The notes: generated by a model from the sequence alone, not told the origin. 64,000 nucleotides of DNA from Ceratodon purpureus (GCA_014871385.1 CM026426.1:71249377-71313376), one strand, 5' to 3'; positions 34,621-46,906 are shown, counted from the first letter of the stretch. Translations and numbers: made by a program.

Positions 34621-35184
34621 CATCAATTTGTTGAACTGAATCTTGCTTATGGTAGACATGATTTTGAGAGAATGAGCAATTCCCTTGAAGTTATAGCTTG
34701 TGAAACAATTCTTCAGGATTTGCTCCGAAGGATGGCAGATGGACCTGACCTTTGGGAATTTGTGGGCTCTAGTATAGCACAGTGTTGGTCTCCTCTACCG
34801 GTAACCACATTTCAAGATGTCGAGAATGCTCGTGCTGTTTTGAAGCTTTGGAAATGGGAGATTGACAGCAGTTCTGAATACACTTGCCTCTGACTTGCTA
34901 AATGGGATTATGATTCATACATAGGAGGGCACTAGCCTTCCAAGGACAAGTATGAAGCAGTTCGCTTCAATGTGAAGTGGAACATTTTTAAGAGATCTTG
35001 GTCATTAGCAGATCCGATTAGAAATGGCAGGTTAGAAACACCGTTACTTGGGGAACTTAGTTGCAACGAGTTAAATCAGTTGAGGACATTGTTAAGTGGC
35101 AATAGTAACCAATCTCTGTGGCTGGAACCAGGAGAGAATTTCATTCTAGATGACAATATTTGGGTCTCCCTAAAGTATAGATGA
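34621..35184 (+). pseudogene. Gene A, second copy (3' exon)
   Basis: One continuous frame apart from two in-frame stops near 34891 and 34930. It includes LNLAYGRHDFERMSNSLEVI, LLRRMADGPDLWEFVG, CWSPLPVTTFQDVENARAVL, KWNIFKRSWSLADP and the tail LWLEPGENF...NIWVSLKYR that matches the end of the gene at 1-76. It begins after a splice-acceptor-like TTATTTCAG. It shows what the missing part of gene A probably encodes. Function unknown. Confidence 0.5.
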
Positions 35185-36067
35185 GTTTGGTATGTCTATG
35201 AAATTATGAATGCAAAACTTTTGCATATGTGAACAAAAAATTGTAAATTTTAAAAACGGATATTTATATTTGATTTCAGTTGAATAAATATATACACATA
35301 ATGATCAATTATTCATATAATCAAGCCAGGACTCCCATCATGTCAATGATTTTATTATTCAATTTAATTTAAAAAGAATTCTGTAACTCTTCATTCTTCT
35401 TGTTATTTCTTTTTTACTTTATTTAATTTCTTCATCCATCTTCAACAGACTTGTGAATCATCCTCTATTATATTGTTTTTGTAACCTTTTTTTTAAAAAA
35501 AAAATCGAGTTTTTTTTTAATTATTTTCACCTTTATTCTTTTAACTTGTTATTCTTCATCCCTTTTTTCAATAATTATTTTTTAGCCTTGGTCTTTTTTA
35601 TTATTTCTTCTCTCTTCATAATTTTTTTTATTTTTCACTAATCCTCTGTCCTTATTTTTGTTGTTTTTTTCCTTATTGTTACCTTTCTTCATCAACCTTT
35701 TCGATCAGCTTGATTTAAGTCCTCCTGTAATATTATTTTTTTCATTCTCTTAATAAATTTATCATGCAATGTGGAATCTATTCGGTAAAGGTTAGGGTGA
35801 CGGGTTAGATGTTCAGCAATTAATTGCAATGGCATGTTCAATGAAGCTTGGGATTACATTGTCTCCATCTGAGATACGTCGATTCATTTATGTCTATAAC
35901 TACGTACATTTTCTTGCACACAACCGTCCTGAACGATACCTCTACAGTTATCTCTAATTCTGTGTCTTCGAAACGCGGCTCCACACTTTCGCTTGTCTAT
36001 AGTTTTTAATGTGTCTAAGTTTTTGCCTTGATGGTGTTTGAAGCGTATCTCTTGTTAAACCGCGGTC
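35185..36067. other. T-rich spacer between gene A and gene C copies
   Basis: Corresponds to the 2.1-kb stretch in the first copy that holds gene B, but only 0.88 kb here and with no trace of B. 35390-35760 is a T-rich degenerate tract (TTCTTCATC, TTATTTTT variants). Confidence 0.45.
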
Positions 36068-37555
36068 ATGACATTGAAAAGGAGGAGAGCAAACAGATAG
36101 CAGCAAACCAAGAACTCTGGTCCATCTGCTACCCCAAACAATGCTGTTGAGAGTGATGAGGAAATGACCCAGAACCTAGTAGACGAGAGCTTAAGCAAGC
36201 AATGGTATTGCGCAGAGGAATTTGATTAGCCATTTGACCTAGATGATATACAAGGTGATATCTGCGAGAAGATGATAGTAGCGACTCCAATGCTGATGGG
36301 TCGGTATGCAAAGTACGGCAGAGAGTTTTTCACCGTTGTAGTGGGCTTATGTGATCAAGGACCTCTTATCAAGGATATGGCCAAAGTGTACAGCTTTATA
36401 AGGGACGAAGAAATCAGTGCAATATGGAAGGAAGGAGCAACAAAGGGATGCTAAGAACTAGCTAGGTGCGAGGATCTTGAGCTGCTGAAGAAGTTCCAAC
36501 ATCATTTCTTCAAGGTATATGGGAACAAGCCTGACAATACCTACTTTCCTTTACGTTTTCTCAAGGCTGGTTATGCAACCTTTGTTCATAACAAGCTTGT
36601 GAACTGGTGCGCTGAGGCCCTTGACCGGCACATTGCTCGATTGAAGAATGCGAGGCGAAATCCAGCTAAGTTGGGACCAATTTCAACCTGATGTCAAGTT
36701 GAGGGCCTTTGTAGAATCATCTAGGAGTTGTCATGGAAGTTAGAGGAAGATGCCGCAAATGTTCAAGGATTGTTAGCTGCTCATGAGGAAGAGCGTGGAC
36801 GTAGTAATGAGATGAATAGTGCCAATGTTGTCTTGGAGGGTTCTGTAAAGAGATACAATGCAGCCCTCGAGAAGATGACCACCGAGGCTTCAGAAGTTGC
36901 GGAGGAGGCTCTAAACGCGAAGTATTCTGAATTACAGAAAAAGACGAGGCATGTCCTACTTGAAGGGGGAGCAACGCAAAAGTACCAGGCTCTGAGCAGT
37001 GAGATGGAGTCTATTTCAGTTCAAATTGCAAAGCTGCAAGATGTTGATGGACTATTACAAAGTCGAGTACTTGAACTCAGGTCAGAGGTAAATAAGCACC
37101 GGTTTTCTCACAGATGAGCCACTCTAGCTTGGGAGAGCGCTAAGGCCAATGTTGAGAAGGTTGGAGGTAAAATGTTAACCATGAAGACTCCAAGAGTTTT
37201 CGAATATCCGCATGAGTCTTCCATTCCTCCTTTGGGTATTATAGGGAAGGATACTTGTTCTTACTATGGCTTAGGGTTTGTATGGAAAGCCGCAGTGCTA
37301 TCTTTGTGAAGATGCTTCTTGCATCCCACTTGCGTTGCAGAAATGATTGCTAGTCAGAATTACAAGTGCAAAAAATTTAAGGACCAGCTTCTCGCATCGT
37401 TGCCCCTACATCTAACTGGACAATGGGTTGCTCAATTTGGTGGAGAGTTGGACCAGCATCACCGCACAGAATGTGCTGGATTTTTTTATGTTCTTCGGAT
37501 AGCAAAAGAGAAGAATCTAAGTGTTGGAACCAATCAACATGGAGCCAATAGATAG
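36068..37555 (+). pseudogene. Gene C, second copy (decayed)
   Basis: Aligns along its length with gene C at 2186-3681: PMLMGRYAKYGREFFT, VVGLCDQGPLIKD, WCAEALDRHIARLKNARRNP, a coiled coil (EALNAKYSELQKKTRHV), SSIPPLG and HLTGQWVAQFGGELDQ. Stops interrupt it near 36098, 36226, 36452, 36689, 36722, 37115 and 37306. Two zinc ligands are gone: CAYC is CSYY, and CRVC is CKKF. It lacks the 14-bp triplication, so that arose after the two copies split. More decayed than the first copy. Confidence 0.75.
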
Positions 37556-38996
37556 AGAAAAGTTTTAGTCTGAAAGCATTGAAAAGATACAATAGACACT
37601 TATGACTAAAGTTTTGGATTCCTCATTGTTCTTAAATTCTGCAAAAATTATGCATCTCCTCTTCGGTACTTTTTTGAATATGAACTAATTAACTTTTTCA
37701 TCCCATTGAATCAAGATTTAAAATTCTCAATCTCATAGTAACTTGTAATATGTCGTTTTCGGATTACGATTATGCACGAAAATATTCATCTAAAGTTTTT
37801 GAAGAAAGAATCAATTTGAAAACAAAGACATGCTTTGACAGATGAGTGCCACATAAAATTTAGCAAATATGGGTTTTGTATGTTTGACCAGATGTTGCAA
37901 ATTGAGCTTACTCAAGTAGTCCAAGGAAAAGACATGCAAAGTAGCTAAGAACACTGAGGACCCATGAAGCAACAGCCTCTATAAAAAGAATGCAGCTGCA
38001 AGACTGGATTATGATTATGGACGATTATGCACGAGGGCTGAGACGTCAGGGAGGTTAAGGGGTGAGCGGGTGTAGAATCAACAAAGAGAGGCAGAAAGAG
38101 GGAACCGGTCTTAGAAGATGGTGCGACCAGCAGGTGCCGGTTATTGCAGAGGACTACCGAGGCAATACAGGGTTGACGCTACGCTTGGGGTCCTTTCTGG
38201 ACTCGTATAGTAGCTGAGGCGTCTTTGGAGGAAATTCCAAGAGATCCAAGTGTTTTTCAAGAATGTTAGAGGATCCGCAACAGTAAAGCAATCAGGCAGG
38301 CAGTGCTCTAAGTATTTAGGCGTCTCAGGAATAATTCAGACAGAGTAGATGCACATAGCATAAGGCAAATAGAATATAAGGAAAAACAAGTGCCTTTACT
38401 TCATAGACTGCTAAGATGTCAATGCAAGGCCTGACGGCAAACACAGATTAGAAGAGTATAAGAGTCTAGGACGAGGCCCTAGAGTCTCTACGCTAGGCTT
38501 AGTAATATATAACTAGCTCACGTGCCGTGGAAATCCAAGAGAGCAACTACTGTTTGATACTAGCCTTTTATACTATCCAAATACTACTATTTTTGTGCTT
38601 CTAACATTCTGTTGCTATGGTGGTGATCCTTGAACTCCTTGTCTGCCTTGGTGGCGATCTAGTTAACTCCTTGTTCGTCTTGGTTGTCTCTTAGTTTTGC
38701 CATGGTGCCTGTGGACGGGTAACATTTTGCCTCCCCACGTAGAGTGCAAATTGTCCTTGACTTTGCAAGTTTCAATAGCGTGTGCGTCGGCCAACTAGTC
38801 TCCTATCTAGGCGGGTTTTTTCACGAGGAACCTACAGTTGGTGTCTTGGAGGATCTTGGTTTTCGAAGAAGGTGGCTATGGCCGTGGCTATGCCTTGGTG
38901 GAGCAAGTTATGCTTAGATATTAGTCTACATTTTGCTAGATATTAGGTACTGTAGTTTTTTTCCTTTTTGTTTTGGGCCTTTTACAGGGAGCACTG
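37556..38996. other. Region left of the giant hAT, no gene seen
   Basis: No convincing frame on either strand. It does not resemble the U1 transposase, so the missing transposase half of U2 is not here. 38.0-38.9 kb has moderate GC and could be untranslated or decayed transposon DNA. Confidence 0.3.
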
Positions 38997-39235
38997 GATA
39001 GTGGCAGGGTTGTTCATCGGACATAAGGACCGGTCCGTCCGTCCGGTCCGCTCGTCCGTCCGTTAAGGGTCAGGGGAGGTCCGTTCGACCGAGACTTACG
39101 GTTGACCGCCCAAATGGTGAAATGGAAGTTACCTTGGCCACCTAGGATGCCATGCGTCTAACATGTCACCAAATATTCCACATATAGAGTTGACACGGAG
39201 GATGACATGGCTAAGAGGAAGGGCGCCAACGCCTT

Positions 39236-39370
39236 CGGAGAGGGGGGGGGGGGGGGCAAGCGTCTTGGGAAGGGGGGCGCGAGCGACTGGGAGGGGCGCG
39301 AGCGCCTGCGAAGGGGGGGGGGGGGTGGGTGGGGGCGCAAGCGCCTGCGAAGGGGGGGCGCGAGCGGGGA
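39236..39370. repeat. G-rich array at the left end of the hAT
   Basis: Long G runs alternating with GCGCGAGCG and CGCCTGCGAA, able to form G-quadruplexes. A C-rich counterpart lies near the right end (49555-49612), so the two are inverted subterminal repeats. Confidence 0.7.
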
Positions 39371-39597
39371 ACAAAAATCAGGCATTGAAGGAAATTAAGA
39401 CATGAGTGAAGTTTTCATAGTGACATAAATGAGAGAAGTTTTAATTCATGTCGTAACAAAATTACATTCAATAGCCTTAGCTAATGTTTTATAGACATTG
39501 ACTAAGGTTAACATATATGTTTTACGTATAAATATATATATTATATTTTTTTGTGATTTAAAAAAAATAAATTGGAGTCATATATATTATACTTTCT

Positions 39598-42500
39598 CTA
39601 TATAACTTCTATATGTAATATGCTAAAAGATGTATTACTTTTTTTTTTTTCTTTGGCGGTGCGCCGCTTCGGATTCCTTCCAGTACCGGGCATACCCAAT
39701 GGTACTCTTACAACAATGTCTTCATCATTAGGTGCTTCTGTACGACTATCTTCCGATGAAGCCGATTCCACTAAGGATTTTGAGCCCTCGTCATCTCCAT
39801 CTCCGCAATTAATAGGCACATACTCCTCCACCGTGGAATGAATGTTGCGCAATTCGTGGTCAATTGTACCATCCACCACCGTAGTCACAATTCTTTTGAC
39901 GTTCCGTCCTTTGGTCTTATCGGTGATACCGTCCACATTCATTACGGGTAATCTACGTTTACCCACAGCCACTGGTAAAGAGGGGGTAGTCCCAACAGTA
40001 TATCCTGAAAAAAAAGGGCGAACATTTGTTGGACTTTTACGTAACCGTATCACTCCACGACGCGTCGTAGAAGGTCCGGCTGGTAGGCCTCCTCCAGAAG
40101 ATGTGAGTGGAACACTTGTATTCAGTGTTGGAGTTATTGAACCATGCCCAGTAGATCTGCTCGAACGAGGTGGGGGAGGTCTACCTAACTCTGCAAGTAC
40201 TGCTCCGATTGAAGGTATACTCTGAGGCAGCAGTGTTTGAAACAATTGGCCAATAGGAATTTCATCCTCTTGTCCCTTTCTAACTGTCTCTGATTGTTCA
40301 TTTCTTGGAGGGATTTCATTCAAACCTCCGAACCTGATTGTTTCCTCAACATTTTCTGGCAGAGCGCTTCGGAGTTGTTCAACTTCTTCTCCTCCCTCAA
40401 CGTCTTGTGGAATTGGAATTTGCACTCCACTGTTGTTACCCCCTCCTTCATTGTCATTGTCGAAAACGCTACGAAGAGGGTGAATGTCATCATTATCGCC
40501 ACCATCGTCGCTTTGATGCTGAGTCATTTTGACTTCAAATTCATCGTCAATATCATCGTCTGCTCGATCGTATGCGACCTTGCCTCTAATTCGTATTTCA
40601 TTGACAACGTGGTGAGGTGAAGTAGCTGCCTCTTCATAAAGTCTTGCCCAGTCAAAAACTCCATTCGGTTGGTTAACGTGTTCATTGCGTGGCATGTCAC
40701 CACCAGCATTGTCTATAGGTAACTCTAGATAATCATCATCCATACCACCATGATAAACATGAACACCACTGTTGTCACCATCGCCTCCATTAACTTCAAC
40801 TCCATTGTTGACTCCTTCATCTCCATCATCATCACATACTTCTTCATCGTACATGGCTGCAACTTCTTCATCGGAGTCTCTGGAGAACGGTTGGTTGTCG
40901 TACCAAATAACAGGATCCCCTCCACGTCGTTCTTGAAGGAGCTTACTGTTGGTGTAAATGTACACCAAGTCCTCTGCCTTCTTCACGCCCAATCGGTTGC
41001 GATCCTTATTGTGAAGAAAGGAATATATGCTCCAATTTTGCTCACATAACGAAAGGATGCGCTTTGGTATCAAGGGCAACGCATTGCCCCCAACCTGCTG
41101 CCACCACTGATGAGGTAGCATCCGAGTCTGTCGAATGTTTGGGGCCTCTTAAGGGCTGAATGGACCGGTGCGTTCCTCAAATTGTGTTAGCTCGAACATC
41201 AGAGTATCATGGTCCAGTCCAAGGCACTCACTTGAATGAATTAGCACTTGCAAGAGTGCACACTTTGCAGCACCGTTAATCAATAGCTCGTGGCTCTCTA
41301 GGAAAATGTAGGGATTCAACATGGCACCTGAGTAGTGGAGATCTGTCAACATCATCTTCCATCTCTTCGTAAAATGTTTCTCAAAGCGCCCTGCTATAGC
41401 GGGGTCAAGAAAAAAAGGGTCACCCCGTAGACGGAACACATGCTTCTTCAAATTATTCATGGCCAACCACGCCCTCCCCATTGCCGGTGTTTGTCCATCA
41501 AAGGTCTTCAAAGTCACAACAGCCGGCTTCATAACATGCACAAGATCCTCACAACGTAACCAAAACGTCTCATCGAGAATGGTACTCCGTACCAAAGCTA
41601 CTAAGGCATGAGTACGATGTGTGTACTGGCGATTGAATAAAGTATTCACGTATTCGTCTCATTTCTGATGGACTACCACCTGAATTAGTGCCTCCCTCAA
41701 CTCAAGCAATCAAACAATCATCAAGTACTGGCATCCAAATCTTGTCTCCGCTGGTAACAACAAAGACAACTTCGGGCTGAATTGGCGAAACAAAGCCATG
41801 GTCACATGACGGCGACGTATAAAATTCGGTATGCGTTTTGCCAAGATAATCAGCTCTTTGAAGGTTGCTTCCTTCACCCAATCTTCTAGTAAGAGGTCCA
41901 TGATGTGAGCTGCACAACCTTGCTTGTAAATGTGTGGATAAGCTTCTACCACCTGGTCCATGGCTCCCAAAATCGCACTAGCATTGTCAGAGCAAATATG
42001 TACCACATTCTGCGGTCCAACTTCTTTGATGTACTCTTTCAATTTCCCAGCTATGTATGCCTTTGATTTCTTGTACCCCGTTGTATCAATGGAACCCAAG
42101 AATATATCTCCTGCTGGACACACAAGCATGACATTCATCAACGGCCAACGAACAACGTTGTTCCATCCATCCGAGCAAATAGTTGCCCCGTACAAGCTAA
42201 TACACTGCTTGGTTTTCTCCTCTATTTTCGTATTGACAAGCTGCTTTGTTGGCTAGATGTGCTTGGTTTGCATTGCGTTGTGCGCTAGTGGACGGTAGAC
42301 AAAACCCGCTTTCGAGGTTGCCTCCACTGCTGCAATGAAAGTTGGATGTCTAACCACATTGTAAGGCACATTTGCTTCGTTTAAAAAGCCCGCCCAATTC
42401 TCATCCAAATCGTTGCGCTTTCCAATCTGATAGGCCTCAGTAAAACTTTGTTGCCGCATAGATCTTGGTGTACATGAATCGCCTCTGCTTAGAGGCGGAG

Positions 42501-42860
42501 TTGACTGAGACGGTTCAACTTGAGAAATCCTCTCCTCTTGGACCTCCTCCGTTCCCTGAGGCACTTCCGTGGATTGCTCAGCAGGCATAGACTGGCTAGA
42601 ACATGGTGTGAAGCTTGCCTCGCCATCACCACCATTAGTGCCATAGATCTCCGCATGTGTCATCCTTTTCGGTCTTACATTACCACAATTGGCAAAGCGT
42701 CTAAATACGGCGGCAGGGGCCTTGGAACAATGACTCTTGCTTGAACCTTTACCTAATCCATAGTGCTTCATAGCTCTTTGTCGTTTATAACGAAAAGTCT
42801 CATTGCACTACACACATTAAACGTGGTCCTTATCAAGGAACGTCCACCACGGAGCCCACT
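39598..42860 (-). pseudogene. hAT transposase (BED, DUF659, hATC) with long acidic tail
   Basis: One continuous frame with about six in-frame stops and no frame shift. A degenerate BED finger at 42780-42858 (WWTFLDKDHV, a C-x2-C broken by stops, then SKSHC) is followed by a Ser/Thr/Gln-rich linker and the DUF659/RNase H core with YGATICSDGW, LGSIDTTGY, VVHICSDNASAILGAM, GCAAHIMDLLLEDW and ETRFGCQYLM. The C-terminal hATC dimerisation region has LCEQNWSIYSFLHNKDRNRL and KKAEDLVYIYTNSKLL near 40.95-41.05 kb. A ~400-residue acidic, Asp/Gly/Asn-rich tail follows, much longer than usual. Stops such as MIV-stop-LLELREAL fit CGA-to-TGA. A TATA-like GAGTATAAA (minus strand) lies near 42990. Confidence 0.85.
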
Positions 42861-42998
42861 CAGACGTCTGTTGACGCTATTGTCCTGTCATTCTCTGTGT
42901 CTCTGAAAAAGTTCAATTATCTCTTGTCTGCAAGTGTTAGTATGTCACATGTGAGAAAACAAATGGTATGTGTAGATGCATGAGTGGCGTTTATACTC

Positions 42999-43146
42999 AT
43001 GAGGGGGGGGCACAAGCTCCTAAAGGGGCGAGAGCTTCTCACATGGAAGAGAGAGTGTTTGGTAGGGGAGGCGAGAATTCTTTGGGGGGTGCGAGCCTCT
43101 CCAGGGGGGGGGGGTGCGAGCTTCTGTAAGGGGGGGCGAGCTTCTC

Positions 43147-43177
<31 letters not shown>

Positions 43178-43390
43178 GAGCTTCTGAAAGGGGGGCGAGT
43201 ACCTCTAGGAAAGGGGCGGCGAGTACTTCTGAGGGGGGGGGGGGCGAGTGCTTCTGTGGAAGGGGGGGTGAGTGCTTATGGAGAAGGGGGGGCGAATCCT
43301 TCTGGGGAAAGGGGGGGGCGAGAGCATCAGTGGAGGAGGGGCGCGAGCTTCTGTAAGGGAGGCGCGAGCTTCTGAGGGGGCAGTCTCGGT
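42999..43390. repeat. G-rich tandem array upstream of the hAT transposase
   Basis: About fifteen units of roughly 20-28 bp: a G run of 5-28 then GCGAGCTTCTG or GCGAGTACTTCTG. Strand-asymmetric and able to form G-quadruplexes. Confidence 0.85.
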
Positions 43391-43578
43391 GAAAGGACCA
43401 TATAGGTTTTTTCGTTTTTCTCTTAAACATTTTTTCATTCCATTACAAAACCAGCAATATCACTTCATGTTCCACCCGAGCACATATACGCCGAAAAAAG
43501 GATTTATTAAAATATTAGAAATGTGCAAACAAGGCCACATAGGCAATCAAAATGTTCCAAACGTAAATAACTATGGAA

Positions 43579-45159
43579 CTACAACGTGTATCTAAAACAA
43601 CCATTGGGAGCTTGGAAGTTGTAAGGGGGACTCATCAAATCATCCACAACTTTTGCAAGTGAAAGCCTCTTCGCAGGATCTTCGTTAACCAAGCCATCCA
43701 ACTTTGATGAGAATGCAATCATTGACATTGGATCCTTGAAGAGTTCTGGGCATTCTTCCTCTTTCCATATCTTCTTTGCCAAATGGCCTACCGAAAATGC
43801 ATCAGATTGCGTTGTACATGGATGCATCCTCTTCATGCGCTCCAAATTGCGTTCCTTGTCATCTTTGTCGCCATATAAAAAAAATATCTCCGGTGCAACT
43901 CCTACCGTCCTCTCCTTTAATTGTAGTAGATCATCGGCGTTCCTCAAACCATAAGGGGAGGCCTTCTTCTCAATGACTCTGCTTGCCATACCCCAATCGC
44001 ACACACCAATATATACTTTATCCTTGTCATGAGGTGGAAAGTGGAGTAAAATGTTGGATTGCGTTAAATTGTTGTGGAGGATTTCAGCCTTAAGGACTAT
44101 GACCTTAACGTAGATGAGACTTCATGCCAACATTTCTTGGTTCTTCCAATAGGCAACAATTTTCTGGCAGTTTTCCATCCGCATTTCCTTCAACTTCAAA
44201 ATATGTTTGTAACTTGATGCCTCGGACGCCTTCTCATTTAGTTTGAGGAAGTTGCGGAGGCAATCTTCGTTCCACCACAGCGTATAAGCTTCCATGGTCG
44301 TAGAGTGACAAGCCCAAAATTTTATCACACCCGGATGCTGTATCGGACAAACCATGGCCTCAATCGCTCGTTCCTTTCACTTATCCTCTTCAATTTTAGC
44401 CTTGGAAAGTTTTCCTGCAACTTCGATGTGAATTGGAATACGCTTCATATTGGCTATTCGCACTTTTTGCACTTTGCCATACCCCCCCTCGGCATTGAAG
44501 CCAGATAATGGCACAACTTTGGCTGTAATCGGAACCCAAATTAGTGAACCATACATGTGCGCTTCCAATGCTGAGTTCAGAGCTTGATCATTCCAAGGCA
44601 TAATCTTCGTTTTCCCTTTGGAAAATCTCTGACATGCATCTCGAACCGTTCTCAGTTTCTCAAGAAACAATTTGTCTTGGTTGCTCCATTCTTCGCCTTG
44701 TGGTTTTTTCACATGTGATTCAAACACATGAATGACATTTGTCGTAGCACTGCTCACTTGTTGTGTCAACCACTTTGGACTATGAAAATACTTCGTCATA
44801 CAATCCATGTAGAACTCTGACCCTTCCAATGCGCTCCAAAATTCTCTTTCCAAATCATATTGGAGGTTGTAGATACCATTCTCTCCTTGATCGAGGTACA
44901 TTGTCTTCAACATTCGTATGCTACGGGCCTTATAGTACTCGACGGTCACCTTCCTGATGAAATGCATATACTCCAATGGTGGATAACCCTCATCCTTCTC
45001 GTGCCCCCCAACACTCTTCTTCTTTTTCCCCTTCGAGCTAGATGAAGGAGTAGAACCAATATGCGATTCAGCTCTTACACAACTCATAGGGTCCACCGCG
45101 TCTGGAGCATCCAAATCTTCATAGATAGGCCGCTTGCCGGAGCCTTGCCTAGAAGACAT
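43579..45159 (-). pseudogene. Protein-kinase-like gene carried by the hAT
   Basis: A single frame of about 526 codons with two in-frame stops (44377, 44122). The N-terminal ~200 residues are Lys/Ser-rich then helical (LEYMHFIRKVTVEYYKARS). The kinase fold follows: glycine loop AEGGYGKVQKV, IEVAGKLSK in the lysine position, HPGVIKFWACHS, AYTLWWNEDCLRNFLKLN, catalytic loop HNNLTQSNILLHF, CDWGMA for DFG, VAPEIFF for APE, QSDAFSVG and DPAKRLS. The catalytic-loop Asp is replaced by Asn (HNN where HRD is usual), which suggests a pseudokinase unless the alignment is off by one. Both stops fit CGA-to-TGA. A TATA box lies 150 bp upstream. G-rich and C-rich arrays flank the gene on either side. Confidence 0.7.
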
Positions 45160-45283
45160 CGCAAAGTAAATCCCTGAAAAAAAAAATCAACAATTCCCCC
45201 CCTCCAATTAAGACTTTCTACGTAAGGAGTTCCAAGCAAGGCGTGTTTTCACACGTCAGGACAAGGAGCCGCTGTGGAAAGGA

Positions 45284-45550
45284 GTGGGGGGGCAAGAGCT
45301 TCTCCTCACTTTATATAGTCCCCTTACGGACCCGCTCGCGCCTCCCCCCCCCTATACCCGTTCGCGCCCCCATCAACCTGCTCGCGCCCCCCCGGACCCG
45401 CTCGCGCCCCTGAATCCGCTCTCGCGCCCCTCCTTGGCCCGTGTGCGCCCCCCCAGCCAACCCGCTCCCACCCCTTCTGCTTAGTGACCCGCGCGCGCCC
45501 CCCTAGACCCGCTCGCGCCTCCCCCCCCCCCCCCCCCCCCCCCCCCCCCA
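45284..45550. repeat. C-rich array upstream of the kinase-like gene
   Basis: Units of CCCGCTCGCGCC with C runs, ending in about thirty consecutive C. It is the inverted counterpart of the G-rich array at 42999-43390, so the kinase-like gene sits between inverted arrays. Confidence 0.8.
45307..45322 (-). promoter_or_regulatory. TATA box of the kinase-like gene
   Basis: On the minus strand GACTATATAAAGTGAGG, about 150 bp before the ATG at 45159. The same GACTATATAA word precedes the divergent RING gene at 46563. Confidence 0.55.
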
Positions 45551-46544
45551 TCTTTACTTTTATTTTTATGTTCTTGTATTCTTTTGAAGGAAGTGGAATC
45601 TCTACACGATTTCCTAAAAGAAAAAAAATAAAGAAAAGAAAAAAAAAATTAATAAAAAAAAAATTAACAAAAAATAAAAACTCCGGAGATTTTGTACATG
45701 CACAATCTCTCCTCCAACCCTCTTCCTTTCCATGCTATTGCTTTTATTTTATTCCCTTTATCTCCCAAATCAATTGTGCTGAGCCCTTTGTTACGGTTCT
45801 TTATATTTTTAATTATATGTTATAGCATTGTTTGTTTCGTATGTACAATAAAATATATAGTTTGATTTTTTTATCTTTAATCCAACCTTCTTCCACTCTA
45901 TGCTATTGATTTTATTTTATTCCCTTTATCACTTTTAATGTCGATCTTTTTTATTTTTTCACATCTCTTGTAATATTATTTTATTTTTATTTTCATTGTC
46001 AACATTTTATTATTAATTATGCATTAGATCATTATTCCGTTAAGGCATAACTCAGTTTCTAATCATTATGAGATTTAATTATCTTTATAACTTCTTCCAC
46101 CCTATGTTATTCATCCCTTTCTATCCCGAGTCTCTTATCATAGTCATAATTGTTTTTATAAATCAATATTCCTTATTTAAAAATTTGTTTATAATTTTGT
46201 CTTCCAACCTTCTTCAACGCTACTCCAATGACTTTATACGGTTTTTATTTTCTTGAAGCAAATGGTGTTTCGATTGTACTTCAAAATAAAACAAAGACAC
46301 TGCTATGCAACTGAGTAGACATGCTTGCTGATGCTATAATTCTGATGTCTCTTCCAATATTAAGGTTCATATAGTTATTGAAGATCTTTTTTTTCTTTTT
46401 TTCTTTTTTATATTTTAAATCTTTCCTTAAACATTTTACTAATATCCTCCGTTCATTTATCTTCGAATTTGATGTGTAAAATATTGGAATTACAGAAAGT
46501 GGGAACCACGAGTGAGCGTTTTTCTAAAGCTCCATGACCCTCTC
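45551..46544. repeat. AT-rich spacer with degenerate tandem repeats
   Basis: No gene. The block CTATGCTATTG followed by TTTTATTTTATTCCC occurs near 45720 and 45890, with looser forms near 46100 and 46205. These are spaced about 100-200 bp. Confidence 0.5.
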
Positions 46545-46572
46545 GCCCCCCCCCCCCCCCCCGACTATATAA
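46545..46572 (+). promoter_or_regulatory. C-run and TATA box of the hAT RING gene
   Basis: A run of 17 or so C, then CCGACTATATAAGTGAAG. The TATA box is about 340 bp before the ATG at 46907 and shares GACTATATAA with the kinase-like promoter. Confidence 0.55.
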
Positions 46573-46616
46573 GTGAAGTGGGCGCCCTCCTCCCCTCACT
46601 TTTTTAAGCTCCACCT

Positions 46617-46812
46617 TGGCACTCAGGCCTTGAACTACTTCACGGTGGCTAATTGCTGAGTACTTGGGTGGGGTCTACAGTATTTTGACAACGCCACGTA
46701 CCATCTTTCAACCTTATTTTGTCACTCATCCGGGAATTTGGGCCCTAAACTACCTCATGGTGGCTTATTGCTGAATACTTGGGTGGGCTACAAAGTATTA
46801 TTACAATACCGT
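46617..46812 (+). repeat. Duplicated ~105-bp block in the RING gene leader
   Basis: Two diverged copies (46617-46700, 46720-46812) sharing AACTACYTCAYGGTGGCT, ATTGCTGARTACTTGGGTGG and a trailing AGTATT, lying between the TATA box and the ATG. Confidence 0.75.
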
Positions 46813-46906
46813 AATCAACCACGTAGGAGATTTGTAAAACCATTTGGGCAAAGTTTTGAGCACTTGGTGTGTTTTTTAACACACTCGACTTTCCTAGCAC
46901 ACCACC

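Noticed and set aside
39129-39385. Pro/Ala-rich and Gly-rich frames over the G-rich array
   Set aside because: Low-complexity translation of the hAT subterminal repeat; the same applies to 43146-43438 and 45284-45551.
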